A DNA stretch of 12,464 nucleotides. Source: Planctomycetaceae bacterium. GTDB taxonomy: Bacteria; Planctomycetota; Planctomycetia; Planctomycetales; Planctomycetaceae. The DNA is taken from positions 1 to 12,464 of the forward strand of contig JALTOP010000387.1 in the NCBI GenBank assembly GCA_027000105.1, in the 5' to 3' direction. The notes beneath the pieces are model-generated. The model saw only the letters and a program-made list of their open reading frames with translations, had not been told where the DNA came from and searched no databases. Both the position numbers and the translations under genes were made by a program. Below are positions 6,208 through 12,464 of the stretch, in pieces (position 1 is the stretch's first letter; each line of letters opens with the position of its first letter).

Positions 6208-8148
6208 ATGTCAGATTCCACCGGTAAGCCCGACGACCTGAAAAACAGCCCTGCAGCATCGGCGGACAAGGATGCAACATTCGTCGAGACAGCGCTACTG
6301 CTGGGAGGCAAGTCACAGGAAGAAGCGAAGAAGACTGGCACGATAGACCGGGCCGATGATGAAGTGGAGCTTCTTTTTGCCGACCAGTATCAAACGCATA
6401 ATTCGCCTATTCACAGAGCTGTTTGGGATCGCAGCTTTCCCAGCGAGGCCTTTCAGATTACTCTCCCTGAAGCTGACGGGCAGATGGAGAAAGTCTTTTC
6501 GAAATCGATGGAAGTCGTCGCCACCCATCAGAAAAATGGAACGCATTACACGAAAGAAGGCAAGGTAACACGCGAACTGTTTGATGATCTGGGAGCAGCC
6601 GGTTATTGGGGACTTCTTGTTGAGAAGAAGTATGGTGGTCAGGAGGTCCCTTTTCAGATTTTCTCCCGTTTTCTCACACGCATGGCGACACTTAATCCAA
6701 CCATCGCGGGGCTCGGATCGGTCCATGGATGTATTGGTGCGGTCGATCCATTGATGACATTCGGTAATGAAGAACAGAAACAGCGATTTCTTCCTCTGCT
6801 TGCCTCGGGGGAACGTCTTTCGGCGTTCGCTTTGACCGAACCGGGGGCCGGTTCTGATCTGACCGCGCTGCAAACCGTTGCGGAAGCCGATGGCGACGAT
6901 TATCTCATCACCGGAGAGAAACTTTTCATCACCAATGCCATTTTGGGGCGGGTGATCGGACTGGTTTGCAAAATTGATGGAAAAGCAAGTGTCTTCATTG
7001 TGCAACTTCCTGAGGAAGAAAACGACCAATTCCGTATCACCAAATACGGTCTGTACGCCTTGAAACATTCTTACAACAACGGACTGGTGTTCAACAAATT
7101 TCGTGTTCCGAAAGAAAACCTGCTTCAAATCGAAAATGGCGATGGCTTGACGATTGCCTATCACGGCCTGAACAGGGGACGTGTTGCGCTTTGTGCGAAC
7201 GCAGCCGGAACCATTCGCCTGATGCTTGCCAACACACTTCCGTGGGCCCATTATCGGGAGACATACGGGCTGCCGATCGACCAGCGTGAACTGGTTCGCA
7301 GACGCCTTGGCATGATGGCCGCCTACATCACCGCCTGTGACGCCATGACCGAATGGTGCGGCGGAATTCTCGATCAGGGGTATCGCGGTGAGATGGAGTG
7401 CATTATCGCCAAGGTCTTTGGTAGCGAAGTTCAGAAGGAAGTCGCGATCGAACTATTCATGAAGACGCATGGCGGACGTTCATTTTTGCATGGTCATCTG
7501 TTCGGCGATAATGTCCATGAATTTCTCGCCCCCTGTATTTACGAGGGAGAAGGCGAAATGCTGAGCATGGCTTTTCTCAAATCGTTGATAAAAAAACATG
7601 GCAAGGATTTTTACGAACCGATCGGGAAGGCTCTGCAGAACGCGGGCATCAAACAGCCGAATCCGCTCAATCCTTCACATTTAATTGCGTTACGTCATGC
7701 GGCAATACCATACGTGAAATGGCGTGTGAGCGAATCTCTCTCCTGGCCAGCGAAAGCGGAGTTTCCCAATATTCCGGACAGCTTGAAGGATTATATAGAG
7801 TTCGCCTCTGAGCGGTTGCAGCATTCGCGGCTCGAAGCTGATAATTTGATGCGGAAGTTCCAGTTGGCGCTGGCGGATCGTCAATGTGCGATGGCGAATA
7901 TTTCTTCGGTTATTCAGGATCAGGTTGTCATGCTGGTTACCTGCTTGTTTGCAGCGAAAACCGGAAACGAACAGCAAATTGCAGCCGCTGCAGTTTTGGC
8001 ACAGCATTTGAAAAATCGGATTTCGGGTCAACGTCCCGACGGCAAATTTTTCAGGGCCATCACCAAACTTGGCGAATCGATTCTGGATGACAGCAGCAAT
8101 TTTGTCGCCGGCATCGAACCGGAAGAAATCATGATGCCTTATAAATAG
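6208..8148 (+). CDS. Acyl-CoA dehydrogenase family protein (long, VLCAD-like)
   Basis: This FAD enzyme would catalyse the first step of beta-oxidation, alpha-beta dehydrogenation of an acyl-CoA, passing electrons to an electron-transfer flavoprotein. The start at 6208 has GAGGGAGAG (6194-6202) just upstream. The open frame extends back to 6016, but that part is Cys-rich, unlike a protein, and overlaps the promoter. The 646 residues comprise a Ser/Asp/Lys-rich N-terminal extension (about 1-65), an N-terminal helical domain, and a beta domain with the signature LTEPGAGSDLTAL from residue 209. A C-terminal helical domain contains IYEGEGEML, where Glu446 is the expected catalytic base. A further helical region of about 180 residues follows. 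The extra C-terminal region and the FVETALLLGG stretch near the N-terminus resemble VLCAD/ACAD9-type enzymes rather than the 380-residue short-chain type. It is a single-gene unit with no beta-oxidation neighbours. Chain-length preference is inferred, not seen. Confidence 0.93.
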   Translation: MSDSTGKPDDLKNSPAASADKDATFVETALLLGGKSQEEAKKTGTIDRADDEVELLFADQYQTHNSPIHRAVWDRSFPSEAFQITLPEADGQMEKVFSKSMEVVATHQKNGTHYTKEGKVTRELFDDLGAAGYWGLLVEKKYGGQEVPFQIFSRFLTRMATLNPTIAGLGSVHGCIGAVDPLMTFGNEEQKQRFLPLLASGERLSAFALTEPGAGSDLTALQTVAEADGDDYLITGEKLFITNAILGRVIGLVCKIDGKASVFIVQLPEEENDQFRITKYGLYALKHSYNNGLVFNKFRVPKENLLQIENGDGLTIAYHGLNRGRVALCANAAGTIRLMLANTLPWAHYRETYGLPIDQRELVRRRLGMMAAYITACDAMTEWCGGILDQGYRGEMECIIAKVFGSEVQKEVAIELFMKTHGGRSFLHGHLFGDNVHEFLAPCIYEGEGEMLSMAFLKSLIKKHGKDFYEPIGKALQNAGIKQPNPLNPSHLIALRHAAIPYVKWRVSESLSWPAKAEFPNIPDSLKDYIEFASERLQHSRLEADNLMRKFQLALADRQCAMANISSVIQDQVVMLVTCLFAAKTGNEQQIAAAAVLAQHLKNRISGQRPDGKFFRAITKLGESILDDSSNFVAGIEPEEIMMPYK

Positions 8149-8223
8149 GCTGCACTGTTCAGCCAATCGGAAGCGTGGCAGAAAACGCTGTTCAGAATTG
8201 AAAATCTGCCGGGCTGCGCTGTT

Positions 8224-9573
8224 TTATGAGCGCAACTCCGGGGAAACCACCTCGCCGGTGAGATCATCCAGACGCAATTCGCGTTCGTTTCGATAAGCCA
8301 GATTACCCAGGTGACACAGCTCAGAACTGATGCGTCCGACTTCGTATGATGTCGCCGGTTCGGTGCGATTTTTCACCGCATGGATGAATGCACGGGCATG
8401 GCTGATGCGCAATTCGCTCGCCTGAACCGAAATGGCGGGAGTGTGGTCGTAAACTTTCCAGCCGCTACGATCGAGGATGAGAACGCCCCGATCTCCGTAA
8501 AAGGCAACTCCATGAGATCGCCCTTCGATTCCGCGTGAAGACCACTGACGGTGTTCCCAGGTGATCGACTTCCCACCGAAATCGTAGAGTACATTCATCG
8601 TATCGGGGGTTTGACGTCCATCGTTAAAATGTCGGCAACTTCCCGTTGCAACAACACGCTGCGGCAGTTCGAGATTCATCCCCCAACGAGCCGTATCCAG
8701 CAAGTGAACGCCCCAGTTCCCCAATTCTCCCGAACCGTAATTCCACATCCATCGCCAATGGTAATGCCAATCGAGCGGATGCAGCGTACTTTTCTTCTCC
8801 TGCCCCAACCAGGCCAATTGTACCTTTTCAGATAACATTGGCTCCTGCCGGGACGTTTTCTTTTGCGAGCTTTTTTGCGATGATCTCTGGTGCGGTTCTG
8901 TTTGCCGTCTCAGCCTCTGTCTCTTGACCGCAGACCATGCCCGCGCCTGATAGACTTCGCCCAACTGCCCAGTGTGCAGATAATCGATAGCCGATTGGAA
9001 ATGCAAACCGCTGCGTTGTTGCAAGCCGACCTGCACGACCGATTGAGACTGCGAAATCATTCTCTGTAGTTGCACGCCCTGTTCAATGGTGTGCGTGGTT
9101 GGTGCTTCCAGATAGATATCTTTCCCGGCATCGCACGCCATCGCTGTCATCCAGGCGTGATGATGGTCCGGCGTGGCAATCACAACCGCATCTATTTCCG
9201 GAGAATCAAGTATTTTGCGATAATCATCACACAGAAACGGTTGACGCCTGGGAGATTCAATCAGCTTCATCGCGGCAGCTTGAACGGATTGATCGATATC
9301 GCACAGTCCGGCAATCTGGCAATTCTCGACCTGCTGAAAACTTTTGATCAGCGAAGCCCCCTGATTGCGCAATCCGACAAAACCGAGGCGAACCGCATCA
9401 CTCGGAGTTGCAGGCAACTTCGCCTGCAATTTTCCAACCTGCGAAATCGCGACCACACCGGCAGCCGCCTGGGCGGCATTTCTGGCACTGCTTCCCAGAA
9501 ACTCTCTGCGATTCAGAGGTGTCTTCGATTTGGAATTTCGATCAGTCATTTTACCACTCACGGGATCCGCCAT
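8224..9573 (-). CDS. Gfo/Idh/MocA family oxidoreductase with Tat signal
   Basis: This is a secreted-type NAD(P)-dependent sugar or inositol dehydrogenase-like protein of 449 residues. It begins with a twin-arginine signal (NRREFLG at 21-27, then an Ala-rich hydrophobic stretch to about 45), so it probably acts outside the cytoplasm. The Rossmann domain carries GFVGLRNQG (64-72) and a CDID acidic end of strand 2, and VIATPDHHH (131-139) is typical. The conserved EKP motif is EAP here (156-158): the Lys usually important for catalysis is Ala. The C-terminal domain keeps NWGVHLLD with His290. A basic Gln/Ser/Lys-rich insert lies at about 217-262. The start at 9573 (ATG) has no clear Shine-Dalgarno. 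An ATG eight codons in (9549) has a weak GAG upstream and leaves the Tat signal intact, so it is equally possible. It follows the stress-protein gene by 62 bases. The substrate is unknown and the enzyme may be inactive or unusual. Confidence 0.9.
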   Translation of the reverse strand: MADPVSGKMTDRNSKSKTPLNRREFLGSSARNAAQAAAGVVAISQVGKLQAKLPATPSDAVRLGFVGLRNQGASLIKSFQQVENCQIAGLCDIDQSVQAAAMKLIESPRRQPFLCDDYRKILDSPEIDAVVIATPDHHHAWMTAMACDAGKDIYLEAPTTHTIEQGVQLQRMISQSQSVVQVGLQQRSGLHFQSAIDYLHTGQLGEVYQARAWSAVKRQRLRRQTEPHQRSSQKSSQKKTSRQEPMLSEKVQLAWLGQEKKSTLHPLDWHYHWRWMWNYGSGELGNWGVHLLDTARWGMNLELPQRVVATGSCRHFNDGRQTPDTMNVLYDFGGKSITWEHRQWSSRGIEGRSHGVAFYGDRGVLILDRSGWKVYDHTPAISVQASELRISHARAFIHAVKNRTEPATSYEVGRISSELCHLGNLAYRNERELRLDDLTGEVVSPELRS

Positions 9574-9635
9574 GCAGACCAGAAAGACGACATACTTTCG
9601 CCAATAATGGCCCGCACGGCAGACGCCACAACTAT

Positions 9636-10076
9636 CTATTCTGCGTCCGATCTTCGAAGCACCAACACCGGACAGGCGACGTGGCGGATAACCCGCTCGG
9701 CGACCGAACCGAGTAGCGCCCGCTTGAAGCCGTGGTATCCGTGTGACGAAATAATGACCAGGTCAGCATTGATTGATTCGGCATAGTCGGAAATTTCCGT
9801 TCCCGGGTCACCGACTCTTGTCAGGATCGTCACACCACTTATGCCATGTTCTTCCATAAATGCTTCTGCGTGTTCGCGCGTCGCTTTCTCCCGTTCGACT
9901 TCCTCAATTCCTCCCCAGACAACTCCCGGTGCGACAATATCCAGGGGGAACATCACATGAATCGCGTGAACATGTTCCGGCTTATCCACCATTTCCAAGG
10001 CCGCTTCAATTGCCTGTTTTGATTCCCCGGAAAAATCAACCGGCACAACGATACACTTTTTCGGCAACCACGACAT
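9636..10076 (-). CDS. Universal stress protein, UspA family
   Basis: This is a single-domain cytoplasmic Usp of 146 residues, the usual length. The alpha/beta fold starts with strand CIVVPVDFS, whose Asp14 is the usual nucleotide-contacting residue. The C-terminal nucleotide loop reads SSHGYHGFKRALLGS: the G-x9-G-S spacing of ATP-binding Usps is kept, while the first Gly of G-x2-G-x9-G-S is Ser, a common change. The ending ACPVLVLRR is typical. Usps of this type are induced by stress or starvation and bind ATP or act as dimers. The start at 10076 has AGGGGA about 8 bases upstream. A good promoter lies at 10147-10175. The oxidoreductase gene follows on the same strand and may be co-transcribed. 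Confidence 0.94.
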   Translation of the reverse strand: MSWLPKKCIVVPVDFSGESKQAIEAALEMVDKPEHVHAIHVMFPLDIVAPGVVWGGIEEVEREKATREHAEAFMEEHGISGVTILTRVGDPGTEISDYAESINADLVIISSHGYHGFKRALLGSVAERVIRHVACPVLVLRRSDAE

Positions 10077-10146
10077 GACCCGTCCCCTTTTACTACGTCC
10101 TCAGTTATCCTGATTCCTGGTGAACCCAAACCCGTTTTCAACCTGT

Positions 10147-10175
10147 ATTATCACGTAGGGGGAGATGAATATCAA
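10147..10175 (-). promoter_or_regulatory. Sigma-70-type promoter for the universal stress protein gene
   Basis: On the minus strand, -35 TTGATA (10170-10175) and -10 GATAAT (10147-10152) are spaced by exactly 17 bases. Each differs from consensus by one base. The start of transcription would be near 10140, giving a leader of about 64 bases. It lies in the 205-base gap after the hydroxyacid dehydrogenase gene, so the stress gene need not depend on read-through from it. Confidence 0.72.
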
Positions 10176-10281
10176 TCGGACAGATCGATATTCTGCGTAA
10201 TGAGGCAAAGAGAACCGTACGAGCTTCCTGTTTTGAATAACCCGCACCATTGCAGGGGCGGTGTAACTTGCCGAATGCAGC

Positions 10282-11244
10282 TTAATTGCGAGGCAGGGGG
10301 AAGTTGAAGAAGTTTTCTGCTTCTTTGCCTTCCAGCACTTTGGTGACATCGCTGCAAACAGTGCTCACAACGCGGTCTTGTGCTTCTTCGGTGAACGCCG
10401 CGATGTGCGGGGTGAAAATCACGTTATCAAGTTTATCAAGTGGAGACTGTCCGGGGGGCTCAACAGATCGGACGTCGAGTGCCGCACCTGCCAGTTGCTG
10501 GTTTTGCAAGGCGTGTGACAACGCTTCTTCATCAATGACTTCACCACGAGACGTATTGATCAGCATGGCTGATGGTTTCATCAAAGCGAATCGCTCTTTG
10601 TTGAACATTTCCCGTGTTTCATCGGTCAGTGGAACATGCGTTGTGACGAAGTCGGCTTCACGCAGTAAATCGTTCAGCGAAACCAACCTGGCATCCAGCT
10701 CTTTCACATGATTGGCATCGGGGGCGACATAATCATCGTGCACGATGATCGTCATGCCGAACGCTTGAGCACGCTCGGCAACCATCGTCCCGATTTGCCC
10801 CAGTCCGATCACTCCCAGGGTTTTGCCGAACAGTTCGATTCCCGTGAAGGCTTTGCGATTCCAGTGACCTTCAGACGTATCAAGATGAGCGGCGGGAATT
10901 TTGCGAGCCAGGCAGAGCATCAAGCCGATGGTCAGCTCAGCAACGGAAATCGAATTTTCACGTGGAGCATACGTTACCACCACTCCGGCTTCGCTGGCAG
11001 CATCGGTTTCGATGTTATCCAGGCCGGCTCCGGCTCGCCCAATCACTTCCAGCTTCGGGGCGGCTGCCATCAATTCGGCGGTCACCTGTGTCTGATTCCG
11101 CACGATAATCGCCCGCGTATCGCCGAGCAAACTTTTCAATCGGGGAACATCGTTCCATAAGTCCGGTTCGAAAACAACGTCGAAACGCTCACGCAGTTCA
11201 TCCATTGCCGAGCCGGTTACATTTTCGCTGACAATTATATCCAT
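10282..11244 (-). CDS. D-2-hydroxyacid dehydrogenase, phosphoglycerate dehydrogenase-like
   Basis: This is an NAD-dependent D-isomer-specific 2-hydroxyacid dehydrogenase of 320 residues. The start at 11244 gives the family-typical MDIIVSENV and follows a GAGAAAGAAA purine stretch. Reading further upstream to 11388 would add 48 Pro-rich residues and overlap the previous gene. The order is: an N-terminal substrate-domain half with GRAGAGLDNI (69-78), a Rossmann domain with GLGQIG (147-152), then the catalytic triad Arg233 (NTSRGEVIDEEAL), Glu262 (VEPP) and His280 (TPHIAAF). It ends after the catalytic domain, with no C-terminal ACT regulatory domain, so it is the short SerA-like type. Its substrate could be 3-phosphoglycerate or another 2-keto acid. 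It is last of three same-strand genes, 79 bases after the PIG-L gene, with a hairpin in that gap. Confidence 0.92.
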   Translation of the reverse strand: MDIIVSENVTGSAMDELRERFDVVFEPDLWNDVPRLKSLLGDTRAIIVRNQTQVTAELMAAAPKLEVIGRAGAGLDNIETDAASEAGVVVTYAPRENSISVAELTIGLMLCLARKIPAAHLDTSEGHWNRKAFTGIELFGKTLGVIGLGQIGTMVAERAQAFGMTIIVHDDYVAPDANHVKELDARLVSLNDLLREADFVTTHVPLTDETREMFNKERFALMKPSAMLINTSRGEVIDEEALSHALQNQQLAGAALDVRSVEPPGQSPLDKLDNVIFTPHIAAFTEEAQDRVVSTVCSDVTKVLEGKEAENFFNFPLPRN

Positions 11245-11271
11245 AGTTTTCTTTCTCGTTTGAGATGGCGG

Positions 11272-11293
11272 GGTTCCCCATGCGGGGTAAACC
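11272..11293 (-). other. Hairpin between the PIG-L and hydroxyacid dehydrogenase genes
   Basis: On the minus strand GGTT-TA-CCCC-GCAT-GGGG-AACC folds into an 8-bp stem with a 2-base bulge and a GCAT loop. No T-run follows, so it is not a standard terminator. It lies 27 bases before the dehydrogenase start and could mark an mRNA processing or pausing point that lets the two genes be expressed at different levels. Confidence 0.4.
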
Positions 11294-11323
11294 GGAACCG
11301 GGAAGGAGATGTCGTCAGGGCTG

Positions 11324-12034
11324 TTACCAGGCTCTGCTTCGTTTCCATAACGCGGCATGACGAAATGCTTCTGCTGCCTTGACGCCAACCTGTTCGCCGC
11401 GGGCTTCGTACTGTCTGACCATGATCTTTTCCAGGGGGGAGAAATCGCTGTTCTCGCCTCTGGCCAGTTGGCTTTTGTGACAGCGTAACATCTCCCGCTT
11501 CAATTCTACGAACGACGAAATATCGATATAGAATTCCGGTTGAAAGCCGATCATTTCAATCGTATCCATCCACCAGAGCGCGGGCGGCTTGTCCATGGGG
11601 GGCGATGCCGTTTGATGCCCTGGCGATGCACAATACCATGAAGCGGCATCGGTGATCGCAGAGGCGGCCCGATGATCCGAATGATAATCTTCTGTCGAGT
11701 GGGCCAGCAGTAGCGTCGGACGGAACTGACGAAAAAACTCCATCAGACATCGCCGAGATTCGACCGTATCGAACAGTTCGCCATCCCGATACCCGGCTTC
11801 AAAAAGTTCAGCCCCCAGCAATTGGGCGGCCGCTTTCATTTCACCGCTGCGCACTTCGCCAAGGTTTTCAATGGGCGGGTCGGTCTGTCCTTTATCTCCT
11901 TGTGCCATTACAACAATGCCGATGCTTGCCCCGTCCGCTTTGGCTCTTGCCAGTGTGCCCGCACATAACAACTCGGCATCATCAGGATGGGCGACAACTC
12001 CCAAAACACGTTCATTTTCAAAATTCAATTTCAT
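11324..12034 (-). CDS. PIG-L family (LmbE-like) zinc-dependent deacetylase
   Basis: This is a zinc hydrolase of 236 residues, the usual size. Members remove the acetyl group from N-acetylglucosamine-containing molecules, for example in GPI, mycothiol and bacillithiol synthesis. The metal site is plain: AHPDDAELL gives His16, Asp18 and Asp19, with Asp18 the expected general base, and DYHSDH gives His118 and His121 as the second metal motif. Strands such as VLGVVAHPDD and TLLLAHSTEDY fit the Rossmann-like fold. The start at 12034 has only a weak Shine-Dalgarno (GGTAAG), which suits translation coupled to the NagB-like gene 39 bases upstream. No signal peptide is seen, so it should act in the cytoplasm. 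The true substrate is not known; the NagB-like neighbour points to an amino-sugar derivative. Confidence 0.93.
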   Translation of the reverse strand: MKLNFENERVLGVVAHPDDAELLCAGTLARAKADGASIGIVVMAQGDKGQTDPPIENLGEVRSGEMKAAAQLLGAELFEAGYRDGELFDTVESRRCLMEFFRQFRPTLLLAHSTEDYHSDHRAASAITDAASWYCASPGHQTASPPMDKPPALWWMDTIEMIGFQPEFYIDISSFVELKREMLRCHKSQLARGENSDFSPLEKIMVRQYEARGEQVGVKAAEAFRHAALWKRSRAW

Positions 12035-12073
12035 GACTTACCATCTACCGCAGCATCGTTTGGAAAGAGTCTG

Positions 12074-12464
12074 CTACACAATATACCGTGGTTTCTTGGC
12101 TGTTTCTTCATCTGTGATAATCGCGTAGTCTTTGTGGTTCCGAATATGCGTCACCGGGTAATCATCACCCGGGTTTCCGAATAGTGCAAGCCGTAACACG
12201 GTGTTGGCCCAGTCGAACGGGATACCATTTCGACAATAAAGGCGAATCCGTTTTGCTCCCAGAATCTGACGCATTCCCAGCGTGATCCCTTTGCGAGGGT
12301 GTCCTTCCAGATTCCCGCCGATTTCCGCGCGAACGGCGTTAATTGTGCGGGTAAAATCATTCAGATAAACCAGTCGGGGATCGGACTCCCGCACGTTCGG
12401 TTCCGGCTCGTTGTAGGCAACGTGACCGTGAATTCCGATCCCACCGTAGGTGGTATCAATTCCG
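12074..12464 (-). CDS. NagB-like glucosamine-6-phosphate deaminase/isomerase family protein (N-terminus beyond window)
   Basis: This is the C-terminal 129 residues or so of a NagB/SugarP-isomerase family protein. The frame is open to the window edge, so the gene starts outside; the GTG at 12394 is internal. The first residues carry YGGIGIHGHVAYNEP, which aligns with GGVGNDGHIAFNEP of E. coli NagB. The ring-opening His143 and Glu148 equivalents are kept, but Asp141 is replaced by His. Downstream, GITLGMRQILGAKRIRLY and an ending like YAIITDEETA match the last strands of NagB. The region around the phosphate-binding Lys208 of NagB reads RNGIPFDWAN and seems to lack that Lys. It may act on a related sugar phosphate rather than perform the classic GlcN6P-to-Fru6P reaction. 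It is first of the visible minus-strand operon, 39 bases before the PIG-L gene. Confidence 0.85.
   Translation of the reverse strand, partial: GIDTTYGGIGIHGHVAYNEPEPNVRESDPRLVYLNDFTRTINAVRAEIGGNLEGHPRKGITLGMRQILGAKRIRLYCRNGIPFDWANTVLRLALFGNPGDDYPVTHIRNHKDYAIITDEETAKKPRYIV

Noticed and set aside
6313..7251. 312-codon minus-strand ORF within the dehydrogenase gene
   Set aside because: It is antisense to a conserved gene and its translation shows no family features.
8148..8234. Inverted repeats between the convergent dehydrogenase and oxidoreductase genes (GGCTG/CAGCC, GGCAGA/TCTGCC, TGCGCT/AGCGCA)
   Set aside because: The stems are 5-6 bp with no T-run on either strand. They might help termination but are too weak to call as a terminator.
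9070..9786. 238-codon plus-strand ORF across the oxidoreductase and stress protein genes
   Set aside because: It is antisense to two well-supported genes and has no domain signal.
11245..11388. Longer start for the hydroxyacid dehydrogenase at 11388
   Set aside because: The added residues are Pro-rich, overlap the PIG-L gene and lie before the family-typical N-terminus, which begins at 11244.

Overview
The window looks like chromosomal DNA of a Planctomycetes-type bacterium. This is an inference from gene families and layout, not from a database match. The supporting signs are a Tat-exported Gfo/Idh/MocA oxidoreductase with an RREFLG signal, an uncoupled PIG-L/NagB-like pair, a tRNA-Ile/tRNA-Ala pair with no rRNA genes beside it, and moderate GC throughout. 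I see no insertion sequence, prophage, CRISPR array or plasmid function. Most of the window is ordinary core or accessory metabolism.

Layout: (1) 1-4442, plus strand: the 3' part of an HlyD/MFP periplasmic adaptor, then a full RND inner-membrane pump. The two genes overlap by one base, and a run of eight G sits at the junction. They should form a tripartite efflux pump with an outer-membrane channel that is not in this window. (2) 4665-5246, plus strand: a small single-pass membrane protein with a FliL-like periplasmic domain and no flagellar neighbours. (3) 5331-5612, minus strand: a self-contained tRNA transcription unit of promoter, tRNA-Ile(GAT), tRNA-Ala(TGC) and an intrinsic terminator. 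(4) 5613-6207: a gene-poor stretch with two adjacent inverted repeats, a possible 27-residue ORF behind a strong Shine-Dalgarno, and an extended -10 promoter. (5) 6208-8148, plus strand: a long, VLCAD-like acyl-CoA dehydrogenase. (6) 8224-10076, minus strand: a universal stress protein with its own promoter, followed by the Gfo/Idh/MocA oxidoreductase. (7) 10282-12464, minus strand: a likely operon of a NagB-like sugar-phosphate isomerase/deaminase (cut by the window edge), a PIG-L family deacetylase and a D-2-hydroxyacid dehydrogenase, with gaps of 39 and 79 bases.

Working together: the adaptor and pump export hydrophobic compounds. The NagB-like/PIG-L pair suggests amino-sugar or N-acyl-sugar processing. 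The acyl-CoA dehydrogenase serves fatty-acid beta-oxidation. The points most worth a second look are the slippery G8 junction between adaptor and pump, substituted active-site motifs in three enzymes or transporters (RND proton relay, Gfo/Idh EKP lysine, NagB aspartate), the orphan tRNA pair, and the structured gene-poor segment at about 5835-6036. I found nothing that clearly amounts to an undescribed multi-gene system.
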